Positions 10,239 to 19,036 of a stretch of DNA of 64,000 nucleotides are shown here, piece after piece. Every line of letters starts with the position of its first letter. The first letter of the stretch is position 1. Source of the stretch: Helicobacter vulpis (GTDB lineage Bacteria; Campylobacterota; Campylobacteria; Campylobacterales; Helicobacteraceae); contig NZ_QXQT01000004.1 in NCBI RefSeq assembly GCF_003660395.1, forward strand, positions 1 to 64,000, read 5' to 3'. Under the pieces are notes generated by a model. The model was not told the origin of the DNA, made no database searches, and was given only the letters and a program-made list of their open reading frames with translations. The position numbers and the translations under genes were made by a program.

Positions 10239-10636
10239 TGGACGACCTGTGGTTTTATGCGATTTATTGGAGCGCGGGTTTTTTTCTAGCCTTCCCTGTT
10301 TTTATCATCGGCTTGGTTTATACCTACTTCCAACCCCCACCCCCCCGTGCTCAACCCCCTTCTTTGAGCGAACTCATCAGTAATTTTAAAATGTTGAAAA
10401 CTAGGGGGGATTTTGAAGTGCTTGTAGAGACGTTCCTGCGCCATTACAACGCATTGCCTAAAAATGTCAAAGAGGGGGATTGGCTGGGCTTTGTTGAAGA
10501 CATCGCTGGGAGTGAATACTTTGACATCGATCGCACGATCAAATTTGGACATGACTTAGAAAACGCCAATCCCAAACTGGCTAAGTCTATTTCTAACACG
10601 ATAGGCCTTGCTCTCAAGCATAAGAAAAAAGACTAA
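10238..10636 (+). CDS. hypothetical membrane-anchored protein
   Basis: A 132-residue protein with one N-terminal membrane segment (about residues 5-28, [21 protein letters not shown]), a Pro-rich linker (PPPPRAQPP) and a soluble, mostly charged C-terminal domain of about 90 residues ending in Lys-rich KHKKKD. The same gene sits between galU and murA in H. pylori. I know no experimentally defined function. Its start overlaps the galU stop by one base and murA follows after 8 bases, so it is an integral member of the operon. Confidence 0.75.
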   Translation: MDDLWFYAIYWSAGFFLAFPVFIIGLVYTYFQPPPPRAQPPSLSELISNFKMLKTRGDFEVLVETFLRHYNALPKNVKEGDWLGFVEDIAGSEYFDIDRTIKFGHDLENANPKLAKSISNTIGLALKHKKKD

Positions 10637-10644
10637 GGAATTGT

Positions 10645-11925
10645 ATGGACTATTTGGAAATTAAGGGGCAAGAGCCTCTGGGCGGCAGCGTGGCGATCTC
10701 GGGGGCCAAAAACGCCGCCCTGCCCATTTTAGCCTGTTCTTTGCTGGGTGGGGCGCACACCCGTATCGCAAACCTGCCTGCAGTGGCCGATGTGCGCGCA
10801 ATGGCAGCCCTTTTAGACCACTTGGGCGTGCAGATGCTTTGGGAAGACCCCCATACCCTTACTTTGGACGCTAGCCACATCTCCCACCTAGAAGCCCCTT
10901 ATGACATCGTGCGTAAAATGCGCGCTTCTATTTTAGTGCTAGGGCCACTGCTAGCGCGTTTTGGGAAGTGTAAAGTGAGTTTGCCCGGGGGATGTGCCAT
11001 TGGAGCGCGTCCGGTAGACTTACATTTGAAAGCCTTAGAGAAAATGGGGGCACAGATTCGCATCGAGCATGGCTATATTATGGCTAAGGCTAAGGGCGGG
11101 CTGAAGGGTTGCGATGTGGTCTTTGATAAGATCAGCGTTACGGGTACAGAAAATATCGTGATGGCAGCTGCGCTGGCTAAGGGAGAGAGTAAAATTATCA
11201 ATGCGGCCAAAGAGCCCGAAGTGGTGCAACTCTGCACATTTTTGCAGAGCGCAGGGGTGGAAATACGCGGGGTGGGGAGTGGCGAAATTTGTATTCAGGG
11301 TACACAACAAGAAAGTTTAAGTTTTAAACCCATAGAAATTATTCCCGATCGCATTGAGTGTGGGACGTATCTGTGCGCTGCTGCGATCACCAACTCCCCC
11401 ATGCGTTTCATGCATGCCAACGCCCATCACCTAGAAGCGATCTTGGGCAAGCTTAGCGAGATTGGCTTCAAATTAGACATCCAAGAATTGGCCCCCAACC
11501 AACACACCATTGACATCTTCCCAGCTCCCACCCGTGCGCCTTTTGAGATCATCACTACCGAATACCCCGGTTTTCCCACAGATTTACAGGCCCAATTCAT
11601 GGCACTGGCCACCCAGTGTAATGGAGGGAGTTTAATTGAAGAGCGCTTGTTTGAAAACCGTTTCATGCATGTGAGTGAATTGCAACGCATGGGCGCGCAA
11701 ATTAGCTTAAAAGGAGCGTTAGCGCGCATTAAGGGAGGGGGCATGTTGATCGGGGCTGATGTGATGGCTACGGATTTAAGGGCCTCGTCTGCGTTGGTAT
11801 TGGCCGGGCTGGTAGCTAGAGGCAAGACTAAAATCCATCGCATCTACCACTTGGATCGAGGCTATGAAGATTTAGAATCCAAGATGCGCGCTGTAGGGGC
11901 GAAGATCAAACGCTTGAAATCCTGA
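10645..11925 (+). CDS. murA: UDP-N-acetylglucosamine 1-carboxyvinyltransferase
   Basis: MurA transfers enolpyruvate from PEP to UDP-GlcNAc, the first committed step of peptidoglycan synthesis in the cytoplasm. The 426-residue protein shows [20 protein letters not shown] at the N-terminus (substrate-binding Lys-Asn in GAKNA), [15 protein letters not shown], and the active-site loop [15 protein letters not shown] with the catalytic Cys that fosfomycin attacks. The C-terminal half has [12 protein letters not shown] and YHLDRGYE. Length is normal. It is the last gene of the gltX2-to-murA operon; a 210-base AT-rich spacer follows. Confidence 0.97.
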   Translation: MDYLEIKGQEPLGGSVAISGAKNAALPILACSLLGGAHTRIANLPAVADVRAMAALLDHLGVQMLWEDPHTLTLDASHISHLEAPYDIVRKMRASILVLGPLLARFGKCKVSLPGGCAIGARPVDLHLKALEKMGAQIRIEHGYIMAKAKGGLKGCDVVFDKISVTGTENIVMAAALAKGESKIINAAKEPEVVQLCTFLQSAGVEIRGVGSGEICIQGTQQESLSFKPIEIIPDRIECGTYLCAAAITNSPMRFMHANAHHLEAILGKLSEIGFKLDIQELAPNQHTIDIFPAPTRAPFEIITTEYPGFPTDLQAQFMALATQCNGGSLIEERLFENRFMHVSELQRMGAQISLKGALARIKGGGMLIGADVMATDLRASSALVLAGLVARGKTKIHRIYHLDRGYEDLESKMRAVGAKIKRLKS

Positions 11926-12045
11926 ACGCGTCCGTGCGCGTGGTAAAAAGGGGTGATACTTCTCCTGTTAATATTTTAATCATAAATTAAACCATAAAAG
12001 TAATATAAAAATAAGATTATTAAGTAAAAAATAAGATTGTCAAGC

Positions 12046-12051
12046 TAAAAT
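12046..12051 (+). promoter_or_regulatory. candidate fecA promoter in an AT-rich spacer
   Basis: The 210 bases between murA and the TonB receptor gene (11926-12135) become very AT-rich from about 11970, unlike the GC-rich surroundings. TAAAAT in the extended -10 context GCTAAAATC lies about 85 bases before the start codon; another AT-rich -10-like stretch (TATTTTAAT) is at about 12070. Direct repeats of ATAAGATT occur at about 12010-12040. Iron- or nickel-responsive regulators often bind such regions upstream of fecA genes in Helicobacter, but I could not recognise a definite Fur or NikR box. Confidence 0.35.
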
Positions 12052-12135
12052 CGTAAAAGCTTAAGAGTGTTATTTTAATGAGATACACACAGCTAGCTTT
12101 TGGCCTTTTCATTTTTTTGGTGTAAAGGGTTTGCT

Positions 12136-14658
12136 ATGGATAAGAAGTTACTCTTGGCTTTGGGAGCGAGTTTAGTGTGTGGAAACACTTTGCTCGCCAA
12201 AGAGAAGACCTACACCTTGGGCAAGGTTTCCACAGCGGGGCAAAAAGACAGGACAGATTATTCTGGTCAGGTTAATTTGGGTTATAGCGGGATCACCGCG
12301 CCTAAAAGTTGGCAGGATCAAGAAGTCAAAAAATACACCGGTAGCCGTACTGTGATCTCCAACAAACAGCTCACTCAAGGTGCTAACCAAAGCATTGAAG
12401 AAGCCTTGCAGAATGTGCCCGGCATGCAGGTTAGGAACGCCACAGGTGTGGGGGCCATGCCCACTATTCAGATTCGAGGTTTTGGGGCTGGGGGCTCAGG
12501 GCATAGCGATGCGACTCTCATGCTGGTCAATGGCGTTCCTGTATATATGGCTCCCTATTCGCACATTGAGTTAGATATCTTCCCGGTAACCTTTCAAGCG
12601 GTGGATCGCATCGATGTGATCAAGGGCGGGGGCAGTGTACAATATGGACCTAACACCTATGGGGGGATTGTCAATATCATCACCAAGCCCATCCCCAAGC
12701 ACTGGGAAAACCAAGCCGCGGAACGGACTACCTTTTGGGCTAAAGCTAGGAATGCGGGTTTTGCTAGTACGCATACTGGGGATTCTTCTTTTCTCAAGTC
12801 CCTGGGCAATAACACGCTTTTTAACACCTATGTGAGAAGTGGGGGGATGATTAACAAGCACTTTGGGGTACAGGCACAGGCAAACTGGGTGAACGGGCAG
12901 GGCTTTAGGGACAATAGCCCTACCAATATCCAAAACTACTGGCTCGATGGAGTCTATGACATCAATGAAAACAATGGGATCAAGGCCTATTACCAGTACT
13001 ACAAATTCAACATCGCTCAACCTGGATCGCTCAGCGAGCAGGATTATAAGCAAAACCGCTTTGCTAACCAACGCCCCTTAAATTCTAAGGGCGGGCGCTC
13101 CCAGCGTTTTGGCATCGTGTATGAAAACCGCTTTGGGGATTTAGACAAAGTGGGGGGGACTTTTAGCTTCACCTATTACGGGCAGTTCATGACTAGGGAT
13201 TTTCAAGTGAGCTCTAGCTACAACAGCGCCAACATGGTTACTTGCTACAGCGCGGCAAGCTGTGCGGCCCAGGGGTTACCCAGTGGCTATAACTTAGCCG
13301 TACCCTACTACGCCACCAATTACAATGGCTGGGCAGAGGTAGAAAACCCCGTGCGCTCTATCAATAATGCCTTTGAACCCAAGGTTAATTTAGTCGTCAA
13401 TACCGGCAAAGTTAAACAGACCTTCATCATGGGTTTGCGCTTCATGACCACTACCTTTCTCCAGCGTCAATACATGAACACCAATGAATGCGCGACTAAA
13501 ACCAGCGGAGAGGGGGCGGGCTTTTTGTGTGCGGGGGCTAATGTGATGAGCGGTTGGAAACCTCATATCAAGCATGGGCTCTACAAGAACTGGAACAACT
13601 GGAAAAACAATTACACGGCGGTGTATCTGAGCGATCGCATTGAAACTTGGGGAGGGCGTTTCTTCGTGGTACCCGGGTTGCGCTACGCCCTAGTGCAGTA
13701 CAACAATGAAAACGCCTCTAATTGGTATGCCATCCCTGAGCAAGACTTGAAAAAGATCAAGCACATGAACAATTGGATGCCCTCTACCAACATCGGCATT
13801 ATCCCCGTGCAAAACAACGCGCACACCTTGCTCACCTACTTCAACTACCAACGCTCCTATGTCCCCCCACAATTGGATGTCTTGAGCTATGGTGGGGCGG
13901 AGTACTTCACCCAGCACTTTGATGAGGTGGAGGTGGGGATGCGCTACACCTACAAGAGCAAGTTCAGCTTCAACGCCGATTATTTTAGAATTTGGGCGCG
14001 CGATTTTGCAACAGGTCAGTATTCTGTCTATACCAGCGGCCCGATGAAGGGCAATGTGCGCCCGGTGAATGGCTATTCTCAAGGCGTGGAGCTAGAGATG
14101 TATTATCGCCCCATTCAGGGCTTGCAATTTCATGCCGCCTTTAACTACATTGACACGCGCGTAACCAGCCGTGGCCCTTTGACGGATCTCAATGGCGATG
14201 TCTTGCCCGGGACTAGCTATAACAAACACTTCCCCTTTGTGAGCCCCTATCAATTCATCTTAGACGCGCGCTACACTTATGCCAAAACCACTTTTGGGCT
14301 TTCTAGCTATTTTTATAGCCGCGCTTATAGCGGGATCAGCAATAGCGCAGCCGGGGGTTACTATGGCAAGCAGTACTATAGCGGGGGAAATAACTACCAA
14401 AGTGTGCTCAGTACCGGCTATCAGTGTGCGGCGTGGTGTATGACCCAACATGAAGGGCTCTTGCCCTGGTATTGGGTATGGAATATAGAAGTCTCTCAAA
14501 TCTTTTGGCAAAATGGCAGACATAAGATCATGGGCAGTTTGCAGGTCAACAACATCTTTGACATGAAGTATTTCTTCACCGGGATTGGTTCTAGCCCTGC
14601 GGGCTTGCAATCTGGCCCCGGACGCTCGGTTACAGCCTATCTTAACTACGATTTTTAA
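12136..14658 (+). CDS. fecA: TonB-dependent outer membrane receptor, FecA family
   Basis: An 840-residue outer-membrane receptor for uptake of a ferric chelate or other metal complex, energised by TonB-ExbBD. The N-terminus is a signal peptide (MDKKLLLALGASLVCGNTLLA), then a possible TonB-box region (YTLGKVSTAG), then the plug domain with ISNKQLTQGANQSIEEALQN, IQIRGFGAGGSG, VNGVPV and the GSVQYGPNTYGGIVNI motif (about residues 165-185). The barrel ends in the typical aromatic terminus YLNYDF. H. pylori has several FecA paralogues, at least one tied to nickel, so substrate is unresolved. The start at 12136 follows AAAGGG; an upstream ATG at 12100 would destroy the signal peptide. Confidence 0.9.
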   Translation: MDKKLLLALGASLVCGNTLLAKEKTYTLGKVSTAGQKDRTDYSGQVNLGYSGITAPKSWQDQEVKKYTGSRTVISNKQLTQGANQSIEEALQNVPGMQVRNATGVGAMPTIQIRGFGAGGSGHSDATLMLVNGVPVYMAPYSHIELDIFPVTFQAVDRIDVIKGGGSVQYGPNTYGGIVNIITKPIPKHWENQAAERTTFWAKARNAGFASTHTGDSSFLKSLGNNTLFNTYVRSGGMINKHFGVQAQANWVNGQGFRDNSPTNIQNYWLDGVYDINENNGIKAYYQYYKFNIAQPGSLSEQDYKQNRFANQRPLNSKGGRSQRFGIVYENRFGDLDKVGGTFSFTYYGQFMTRDFQVSSSYNSANMVTCYSAASCAAQGLPSGYNLAVPYYATNYNGWAEVENPVRSINNAFEPKVNLVVNTGKVKQTFIMGLRFMTTTFLQRQYMNTNECATKTSGEGAGFLCAGANVMSGWKPHIKHGLYKNWNNWKNNYTAVYLSDRIETWGGRFFVVPGLRYALVQYNNENASNWYAIPEQDLKKIKHMNNWMPSTNIGIIPVQNNAHTLLTYFNYQRSYVPPQLDVLSYGGAEYFTQHFDEVEVGMRYTYKSKFSFNADYFRIWARDFATGQYSVYTSGPMKGNVRPVNGYSQGVELEMYYRPIQGLQFHAAFNYIDTRVTSRGPLTDLNGDVLPGTSYNKHFPFVSPYQFILDARYTYAKTTFGLSSYFYSRAYSGISNSAAGGYYGKQYYSGGNNYQSVLSTGYQCAAWCMTQHEGLLPWYWVWNIEVSQIFWQNGRHKIMGSLQVNNIFDMKYFFTGIGSSPAGLQSGPGRSVTAYLNYDF

Positions 14659-14681
14659 GACTTTGAGGGGGGAATTTAGGC

Positions 14682-14687
14682 TAAAAT
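14682..14687 (+). promoter_or_regulatory. candidate -10 box for flgG
   Basis: TAAAAT in the context GGCTAAAATAAG lies 26 bases before the flgG ATG. This looks like a vegetative promoter. I see no GG/GC-spaced sigma-54 element in the 55 bases between fecA and flgG. Confidence 0.4.
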
Positions 14688-14713
14688 AAGCCATTTCAAC
14701 AAAAAGGCCAGCC

Positions 14714-15501
14714 ATGTTGCGATCTCTTTACAGTGCGACGACCGGAATGCTCGGGCAACAAACCCATATTGACACCACTTCTAACAATATCGCCAATGTC
14801 AATACCGTGGGCTTTAAGAAGCAACGCGCCGATTTTAACGATCTCTTTTACCAAGCGTTGCAGTATGCGGGTACTTCTACCTCAGACACCACCAAATCCC
14901 CCAATGGCATTGAAGTGGGCTTAGGGGTGCGTACCTCTAGTGTTACTAAGATGTTTTCTCAGGGTAGCCCTAAGGAAACTGAAAATAACCTAGACATCGC
15001 CATCACCGGCAAGGGCTTTTTTCAAATCCAGCTCCCCGATGGCTCTACTGCCTACACCCGTGCGGGCAATTTCAAGATCGACGATCAGGGCAATATGGTG
15101 ACCACTGAAGGCTACTTGCTCATCCCCCAGATCACCTTCCCTCAAGACACCACCCAAATTAGCATCGGGGTAGATGGCACGGTGAGCGTAACTCAGGGCA
15201 ATGCAAGTACTTCTAATGTGATCGGACAGATCACTTTGGCTAATTTCATTAACCCGGCCGGCTGCATGCCTTAGGGGATAATCTACTAGCCGTTACATCA
15301 GCCAGTGGTCCGGCCATTGTGGGCAATCCTAATAGCGATGGCTATGGGCAATTACGCCAAGGTTTTCTAGAATTGAGCAATGTGCGCTTGGTAGAAGAGA
15401 TGACCGACTTAATCACCGCCCAACGCGCCTATGAAGCCAATTCTAAAACGATTCAAACGGCAGATAACATGCTCCAGACGGTCAATAGCTTGAAACGCTA
15501 G
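14714..15501 (+). pseudogene. flgG: flagellar distal rod protein FlgG, one-base frameshift
   Basis: FlgG forms the distal rod that carries torque through the cell wall to the flagellar hook. The first frame (14714-15274) starts MLRSLYSATTGMLGQQTHID and has the rod-protein motif TTSNNIANVNTVGFKK, then TGKGFFQIQLPDG and YTRAGNF. It stops after FINPAG. The remainder (to 15501) is in the -1 frame, with HALGDNLLAV, ELSNVRLVEEMTDLITAQRAYEAN and the rod/hook C-terminus QTADNMLQTVNSLKR. Adding one G to the GG at 15260-15261 gives NPAGLHALGDNL, as in other FlgG proteins, and a 262-residue product of normal length. A sequencing error is most likely; if real, the strain would be non-motile. Confidence 0.88.
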
Positions 15502-15523
15502 GGGTCTTGGCACGCATTCATAG

Positions 15524-16585
15524 CTAAATTTCTGCACTCACAGTCGCTTGGGCATGCGCGATCAAGGGCTCGATCACGGGGTCTAGGTTGCCTGAGAGCA
15601 TGATCTCCTCTAGGCTATAGAGAGTTAAATTAATGCGGTGATCGCTCAAGCGGTTTTGTGGGTAGTTGTAAGTGCGAATCCGCTCGCTGCGATCCCCGCT
15701 GCCCACCTGCATTTTGCGCTCCTCTGAGTGGGCTTGTTGTTGCTCCTCAATTTGTTTTTCATACAAGCGGGCTTTTAAAATCTTTAGGGCTTTGTCCTTG
15801 TTTTTGTGCTGGGATTTCTCATCTTGCATAGAAACGCTGATCCCACTGGGTACATGCGTGATCCGCACCGCCGAGTCGGTGGTGTTCACGCACTGCCCCC
15901 CATGCCCGCCCGCTCTAAAGACCTCAATGCGCAAATCACTCGGATTAATGTTGATCTCCACATCGTCTGCTTCGGGCATGATCGCCACAGTGATGGCTGA
16001 GGTGTGGATACGCCCCTGTGATTCGGTCTCGGGCACGCGTTGCACGCGGTGCGTACCCGCTTCAAATTTGAGCCGTGAATACACCCCCTGCCCCTTGATG
16101 AGCGCGATCATCTCCTTGTAGCCCCCTACGCTATTCTCACTAGAGCTGACAATCTCCACCTTCCAACGCTTCAAATCCGCATAACGGCAGTAGGCTTTAA
16201 AGAGATCGCCCACAAAGATCCCCGCCTCATCGCCCCCCGTGCCCGCGCGCAATTCTAAGTAGATGTTTTTATTGTCATTAGGGTCTTTAGGGATGAGCAA
16301 AATCTTAATGCGCTCTTCTAGGGCTTTGCTTTGCTCTTCTAAGAGTTTGAGCTCTTCTTTAGCCAATTCGCCCAACTCCTTATCCTCTAATAAGGCTTTG
16401 TTTTCTTGAATAGAGTCCAACACACCCAAATACTCTTTTGCCTGTGTGGCGAGCTCCTCTAAGCCGGCTTGCTCTTTACTCAACTCAGTGAGGCGTTTGA
16501 CATCGTTTAAAATTTCGGGTTGGGTGAGGGAGTGAGCGAGCGCGTCATAGCGCGCCACGACTTCTTTTAGTTTAGCAGAGAGCAC
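15524..16585 (-). CDS. prfA: peptide chain release factor 1
   Basis: RF1 recognises UAA and UAG in the ribosomal A site and triggers peptidyl-tRNA hydrolysis. The 353-residue protein has the catalytic GGQ in [17 protein letters not shown], the [10 protein letters not shown] loop, and an [15 protein letters not shown] segment typical of RF1. Its length (353-360 in the family) is normal. It follows rpsT by 4 bases on the same strand. Convergent with flgG, whose stop lies 22 bases away. Confidence 0.97.
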   Translation of the reverse strand: MLSAKLKEVVARYDALAHSLTQPEILNDVKRLTELSKEQAGLEELATQAKEYLGVLDSIQENKALLEDKELGELAKEELKLLEEQSKALEERIKILLIPKDPNDNKNIYLELRAGTGGDEAGIFVGDLFKAYCRYADLKRWKVEIVSSSENSVGGYKEMIALIKGQGVYSRLKFEAGTHRVQRVPETESQGRIHTSAITVAIMPEADDVEININPSDLRIEVFRAGGHGGQCVNTTDSAVRITHVPSGISVSMQDEKSQHKNKDKALKILKARLYEKQIEEQQQAHSEERKMQVGSGDRSERIRTYNYPQNRLSDHRINLTLYSLEEIMLSGNLDPVIEPLIAHAQATVSAEI

Positions 16586-16589
16586 GATT

Positions 16590-16865
16590 TTAAGCGTTGG
16601 CTAGAGCGATCTTTTTCACACTCGCGTTCAAACGCGACACCTTCCTAGAGGCGGTGTTTTTCTTTAAAACGCCCTTACTCACGAATTTATGCAATTCTTT
16701 ATTTGCCACTTTAAGGGATTCTTGGGCTTTGGGCAGATCGTTATGCGCCACCGCTTCGCGCACCGCTTTGACAATATTTTTCAAGCGGGTTTTATAAAAG
16801 CGGTTGCGCTCGGTGCGCTTAATGGTTTGACGGATGCGTTTTTGCGCCGACCTATGGTTTGCCAT
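16590..16865 (-). CDS. rpsT: 30S ribosomal protein S20
   Basis: S20 is a primary binding protein of 16S rRNA made of three helices. The 91-residue, strongly basic product starts [21 protein letters not shown] and ends with [20 protein letters not shown], both characteristic. Placed directly upstream of prfA (4-base gap) and divergent from glmM, exactly as in H. pylori. Nothing unusual was seen. Confidence 0.97.
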   Translation of the reverse strand: MANHRSAQKRIRQTIKRTERNRFYKTRLKNIVKAVREAVAHNDLPKAQESLKVANKELHKFVSKGVLKKNTASRKVSRLNASVKKIALANA

Positions 16866-16949
16866 ACACTTAATCCTTTTATCAAAAATAATGTGTTAGA
16901 ATTGTAGCTTTATCTTAATTAAAGAGAACTAAATTTCTTTGGGGCGCGC

Positions 16950-18284
16950 ATGATTTTTGGCACGGATGGAGTCAGGGGCAGGGCGGGCGTGGAGATCACA
17001 CCCATGTTTGTGATGCAACTGGGCATCGCTGCCGGGCTCTATTTTCGCAAACACGCCATTAGCAATAAAATCTTAGTGGGCAAGGACACGCGCCGCAGCG
17101 GTTACATGATTGAAAACGCCCTAGTGAGCGCGCTCACCTCTGTAGGCTATGATGTGATTCAAATCGGTCCTATGCCCACGCCCGCCATCGCCTTTTTAAC
17201 CGAGAACATGCGCTGTGATGCGGGGGTGATGATTAGTGCCAGTCATAACCCTTTTGAAGACAATGGGATCAAATTTTTTGATCGCTTTGGCTACAAGCTC
17301 CAAAGGGAGAGCGAGTTACAGATTGAAAAAATCTTTGCAGATAGCAAGCGCGTGGAGCAGAGTTGCCAATCTGGGTTAGATATTGGGAGCGCTAAACGCA
17401 TTGATGATGTGATCGGGCGCTACATCGTGCATTTGAAAAACTCCTTCCCTAAACATCTCAATTTGCAGGGCATGCGCGTGGTGATAGATACTGCCAATGG
17501 GGCGGGTTACAAGGTCGCCCCTGTGGTCTTTAGCGAGCTGGGCGCAGATGTAATTGTGATCAATGATGAACCCAATGGGAGCAATATCAACGCCCAATGC
17601 GGCGCGCTCTATCCGCTTGAACTCAGCCAAGAGGTGAGGCGCTACCGCGCAGATTTGGGCATTGCCCTAGATGGGGATGCGGATCGGCTAGTGGTGGTGG
17701 ATCATTTGGGCGTGGTGGTGCCCGGGGACAAGCTCATTGGCGCGCTAGCCCTCTACAACCACAAGCGCAACACCCTCAGTAACGCGAGCATTGTGGCGAC
17801 CACCATGAGTAATCTCTCCTTAGAAGAGTATCTTAAACAACACCATATCGGGGTGGTGTTTTGCGATGTGGGGGATAAATGCGTGAGCGCGGCGATGCAA
17901 CAGCATGGTTTGAATTTTGGGGCAGAGCAGAGCGGGCATCTCATCTTTGGGGACTATGCTAAAACCGGAGATGGGATTATGGGCGCGTTGCAGGTGGCTG
18001 CGATGGTGGTAGAGAGCAAACAACCTAGTAGCAAGGTGCTCAACCCTTTTAATCTCTACCCCCAAGTGCTAGAAAATGTGCGCGTGAAAGAGAAAAAGCC
18101 CTTAGACAAATTGCCCGGGTTTGAGCAAAAACTCCAAGCCTTAGAAAAAGCCCATATCCGTCATCTCATTCGCTACTCGGGTACAGAAAATCTCTTGCGC
18201 ATTCTGCTAGAAGGCAAGGAGCGCACCCTGTTAGAAAATAAAGCAAAGGAGCTCAAAGCTTTTTTACAAGAGCAGTTGCTTTGA
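16950..18284 (+). CDS. glmM: phosphoglucosamine mutase
   Basis: GlmM converts glucosamine-6-phosphate to glucosamine-1-phosphate for UDP-GlcNAc synthesis; in H. pylori the gene was first known as ureC. The 444-residue protein starts [13 protein letters not shown], and has the phosphoserine loop [18 protein letters not shown], the metal-binding loop [13 protein letters not shown], and the phosphate-binding [11 protein letters not shown] near the C-terminus. All four active-site loops are intact. It overlaps lspA by 4 bases. AAAGAGA-type Shine-Dalgarno sequence is weak but the start is fixed by the family N-terminus. Confidence 0.97.
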   Translation: MIFGTDGVRGRAGVEITPMFVMQLGIAAGLYFRKHAISNKILVGKDTRRSGYMIENALVSALTSVGYDVIQIGPMPTPAIAFLTENMRCDAGVMISASHNPFEDNGIKFFDRFGYKLQRESELQIEKIFADSKRVEQSCQSGLDIGSAKRIDDVIGRYIVHLKNSFPKHLNLQGMRVVIDTANGAGYKVAPVVFSELGADVIVINDEPNGSNINAQCGALYPLELSQEVRRYRADLGIALDGDADRLVVVDHLGVVVPGDKLIGALALYNHKRNTLSNASIVATTMSNLSLEEYLKQHHIGVVFCDVGDKCVSAAMQQHGLNFGAEQSGHLIFGDYAKTGDGIMGALQVAAMVVESKQPSSKVLNPFNLYPQVLENVRVKEKKPLDKLPGFEQKLQALEKAHIRHLIRYSGTENLLRILLEGKERTLLENKAKELKAFLQEQLL

Positions 18285-18751
18285 GCGGTCCTTTTAAGCG
18301 CGCGCTATCTTGGTTTGTGGGGGTGGGGTTACTAGCAATACTCTGCGATCAAGCCATCAAGCAGTGGATTTTGCAGGGTTTTAGAGCGGAGGGACCCGTG
18401 ATCTCTATTGTGCTTGCCTACAATAAGGGCGTGGCTTTTTCTATGCTAGAATTCTTAGGACCTTGGCTCAAGTATTTGCAAGCCCTCTTAATTATAGGGA
18501 TGGCGATCATGCTCTTGTCCCAACGGGCGTTTTTTATGCAGACTTATCTCCCCTTTGGGTTGATTTTGGGAGCTGGGAGCTCTAATTTGCTCGATCGCTT
18601 TATGCATGGGCATGTGGTGGATTATGTCTATTGGCATTACAAATTTGACTTTGCCGTGTTCAATCTAGCCGATGTGCTCATTGATGTAGGCGTGGGTTTG
18701 CTCTTGCTAGACGCGCTCAAACAAAGTTTAAGCAAGCGCAAATTAAAATAG
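18281..18751 (+). CDS. lspA: lipoprotein signal peptidase (signal peptidase II)
   Basis: LspA is an inner-membrane aspartic protease that removes signal peptides from prolipoproteins after diacylglyceryl modification of the lipobox Cys. The 156-residue protein has four hydrophobic segments and the two catalytic Asp regions: [21 protein letters not shown] and [14 protein letters not shown]. It begins at TTG 18281, overlapping the glmM stop (TTGA arrangement), which signals translational coupling. The rare TTG start is the best choice because no ATG/GTG is closer to the family N-terminus. The tRNA-Val gene follows 7 bases downstream. Confidence 0.92.
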   Translation: MSGPFKRALSWFVGVGLLAILCDQAIKQWILQGFRAEGPVISIVLAYNKGVAFSMLEFLGPWLKYLQALLIIGMAIMLLSQRAFFMQTYLPFGLILGAGSSNLLDRFMHGHVVDYVYWHYKFDFAVFNLADVLIDVGVGLLLLDALKQSLSKRKLK

Positions 18752-18758
18752 GGCTTTT

Positions 18759-18833
18759 GGTCGCGTAGCTCAGTGGTAGAGCACTACCTTGACATGGTAG
18801 GGGTCGCTGGTTCAAGTCCAGTCGGGACCACCA
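18759..18833 (+). tRNA. tRNA-Val (anticodon GAC)
   Basis: A cloverleaf is readable by eye: acceptor GGTCGCG, D-arm GCTCAGTGGTAGAGC, anticodon stem CTACC/GGTAG around loop TTGACAT (anticodon GAC, reading GUC/GUU Val codons), T-arm GCTGG-TTCAAGT-CCAGT, and an encoded 3' ACCA. The acceptor stem has one mispair: G5 faces G68 (CGGGACC on the 3' side). All other stems pair. It sits just after lspA and may be co-transcribed with it. Confidence 0.93.
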
Positions 18834-18982
18834 TCTTGCATAATTTTACAAAAACCCATCCGTTTAAACCGTTGTTTTATTCTCCAGTGTTGGGACTTCA
18901 CAAATGGCAATGTACATAAGGCCCCATTGGAAATTTTTTATAAAAAACGACCCATTTAAGCTAAAATATCTAAAACTTCTAC

Positions 18983-19033
18983 TATAATGGCGATCGCGGG
19001 GCGGGGTAACCTCCCCCTCCTTCCCCGTCCCGC
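18983..19033 (+). promoter_or_regulatory. TATAAT box directly followed by a GC-rich hairpin
   Basis: A perfect TATAAT (18983-18988) is followed 7 bases later by an 11-base-pair inverted repeat, GCGGGGCGGGG (18996-19006) against CCCCGTCCCGC (19023-19033), with one G-T pair, a 16-base loop and then ATTTT. It lies between tRNA-Val and the stop codon of argS. It could be the terminator of argS read on the minus strand, or a promoter for a very short structured RNA on the plus strand. The preceding 150 bases (18834-18982) hold no gene I can see. Confidence 0.4.
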
Positions 19034-19036
19034 ATT

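Noticed and set aside
11926-12135. Fur or NikR operator upstream of fecA
   Set aside because: The region is AT-rich with repeated ATAAGATT, but none of the stretches fits the TRWYA-N15-TRWYA NikR pattern or a clear Fur palindrome well enough to call.
12571-13071. A 166-codon open frame antisense to fecA
   Set aside because: No recognisable motif or ribosome binding site; the opposite strand is clearly a TonB receptor.
15260-15261. Programmed frameshift in flgG
   Set aside because: No slippery heptamer or stimulatory structure is evident, and other FlgG proteins need no recoding; a one-base error is simpler.
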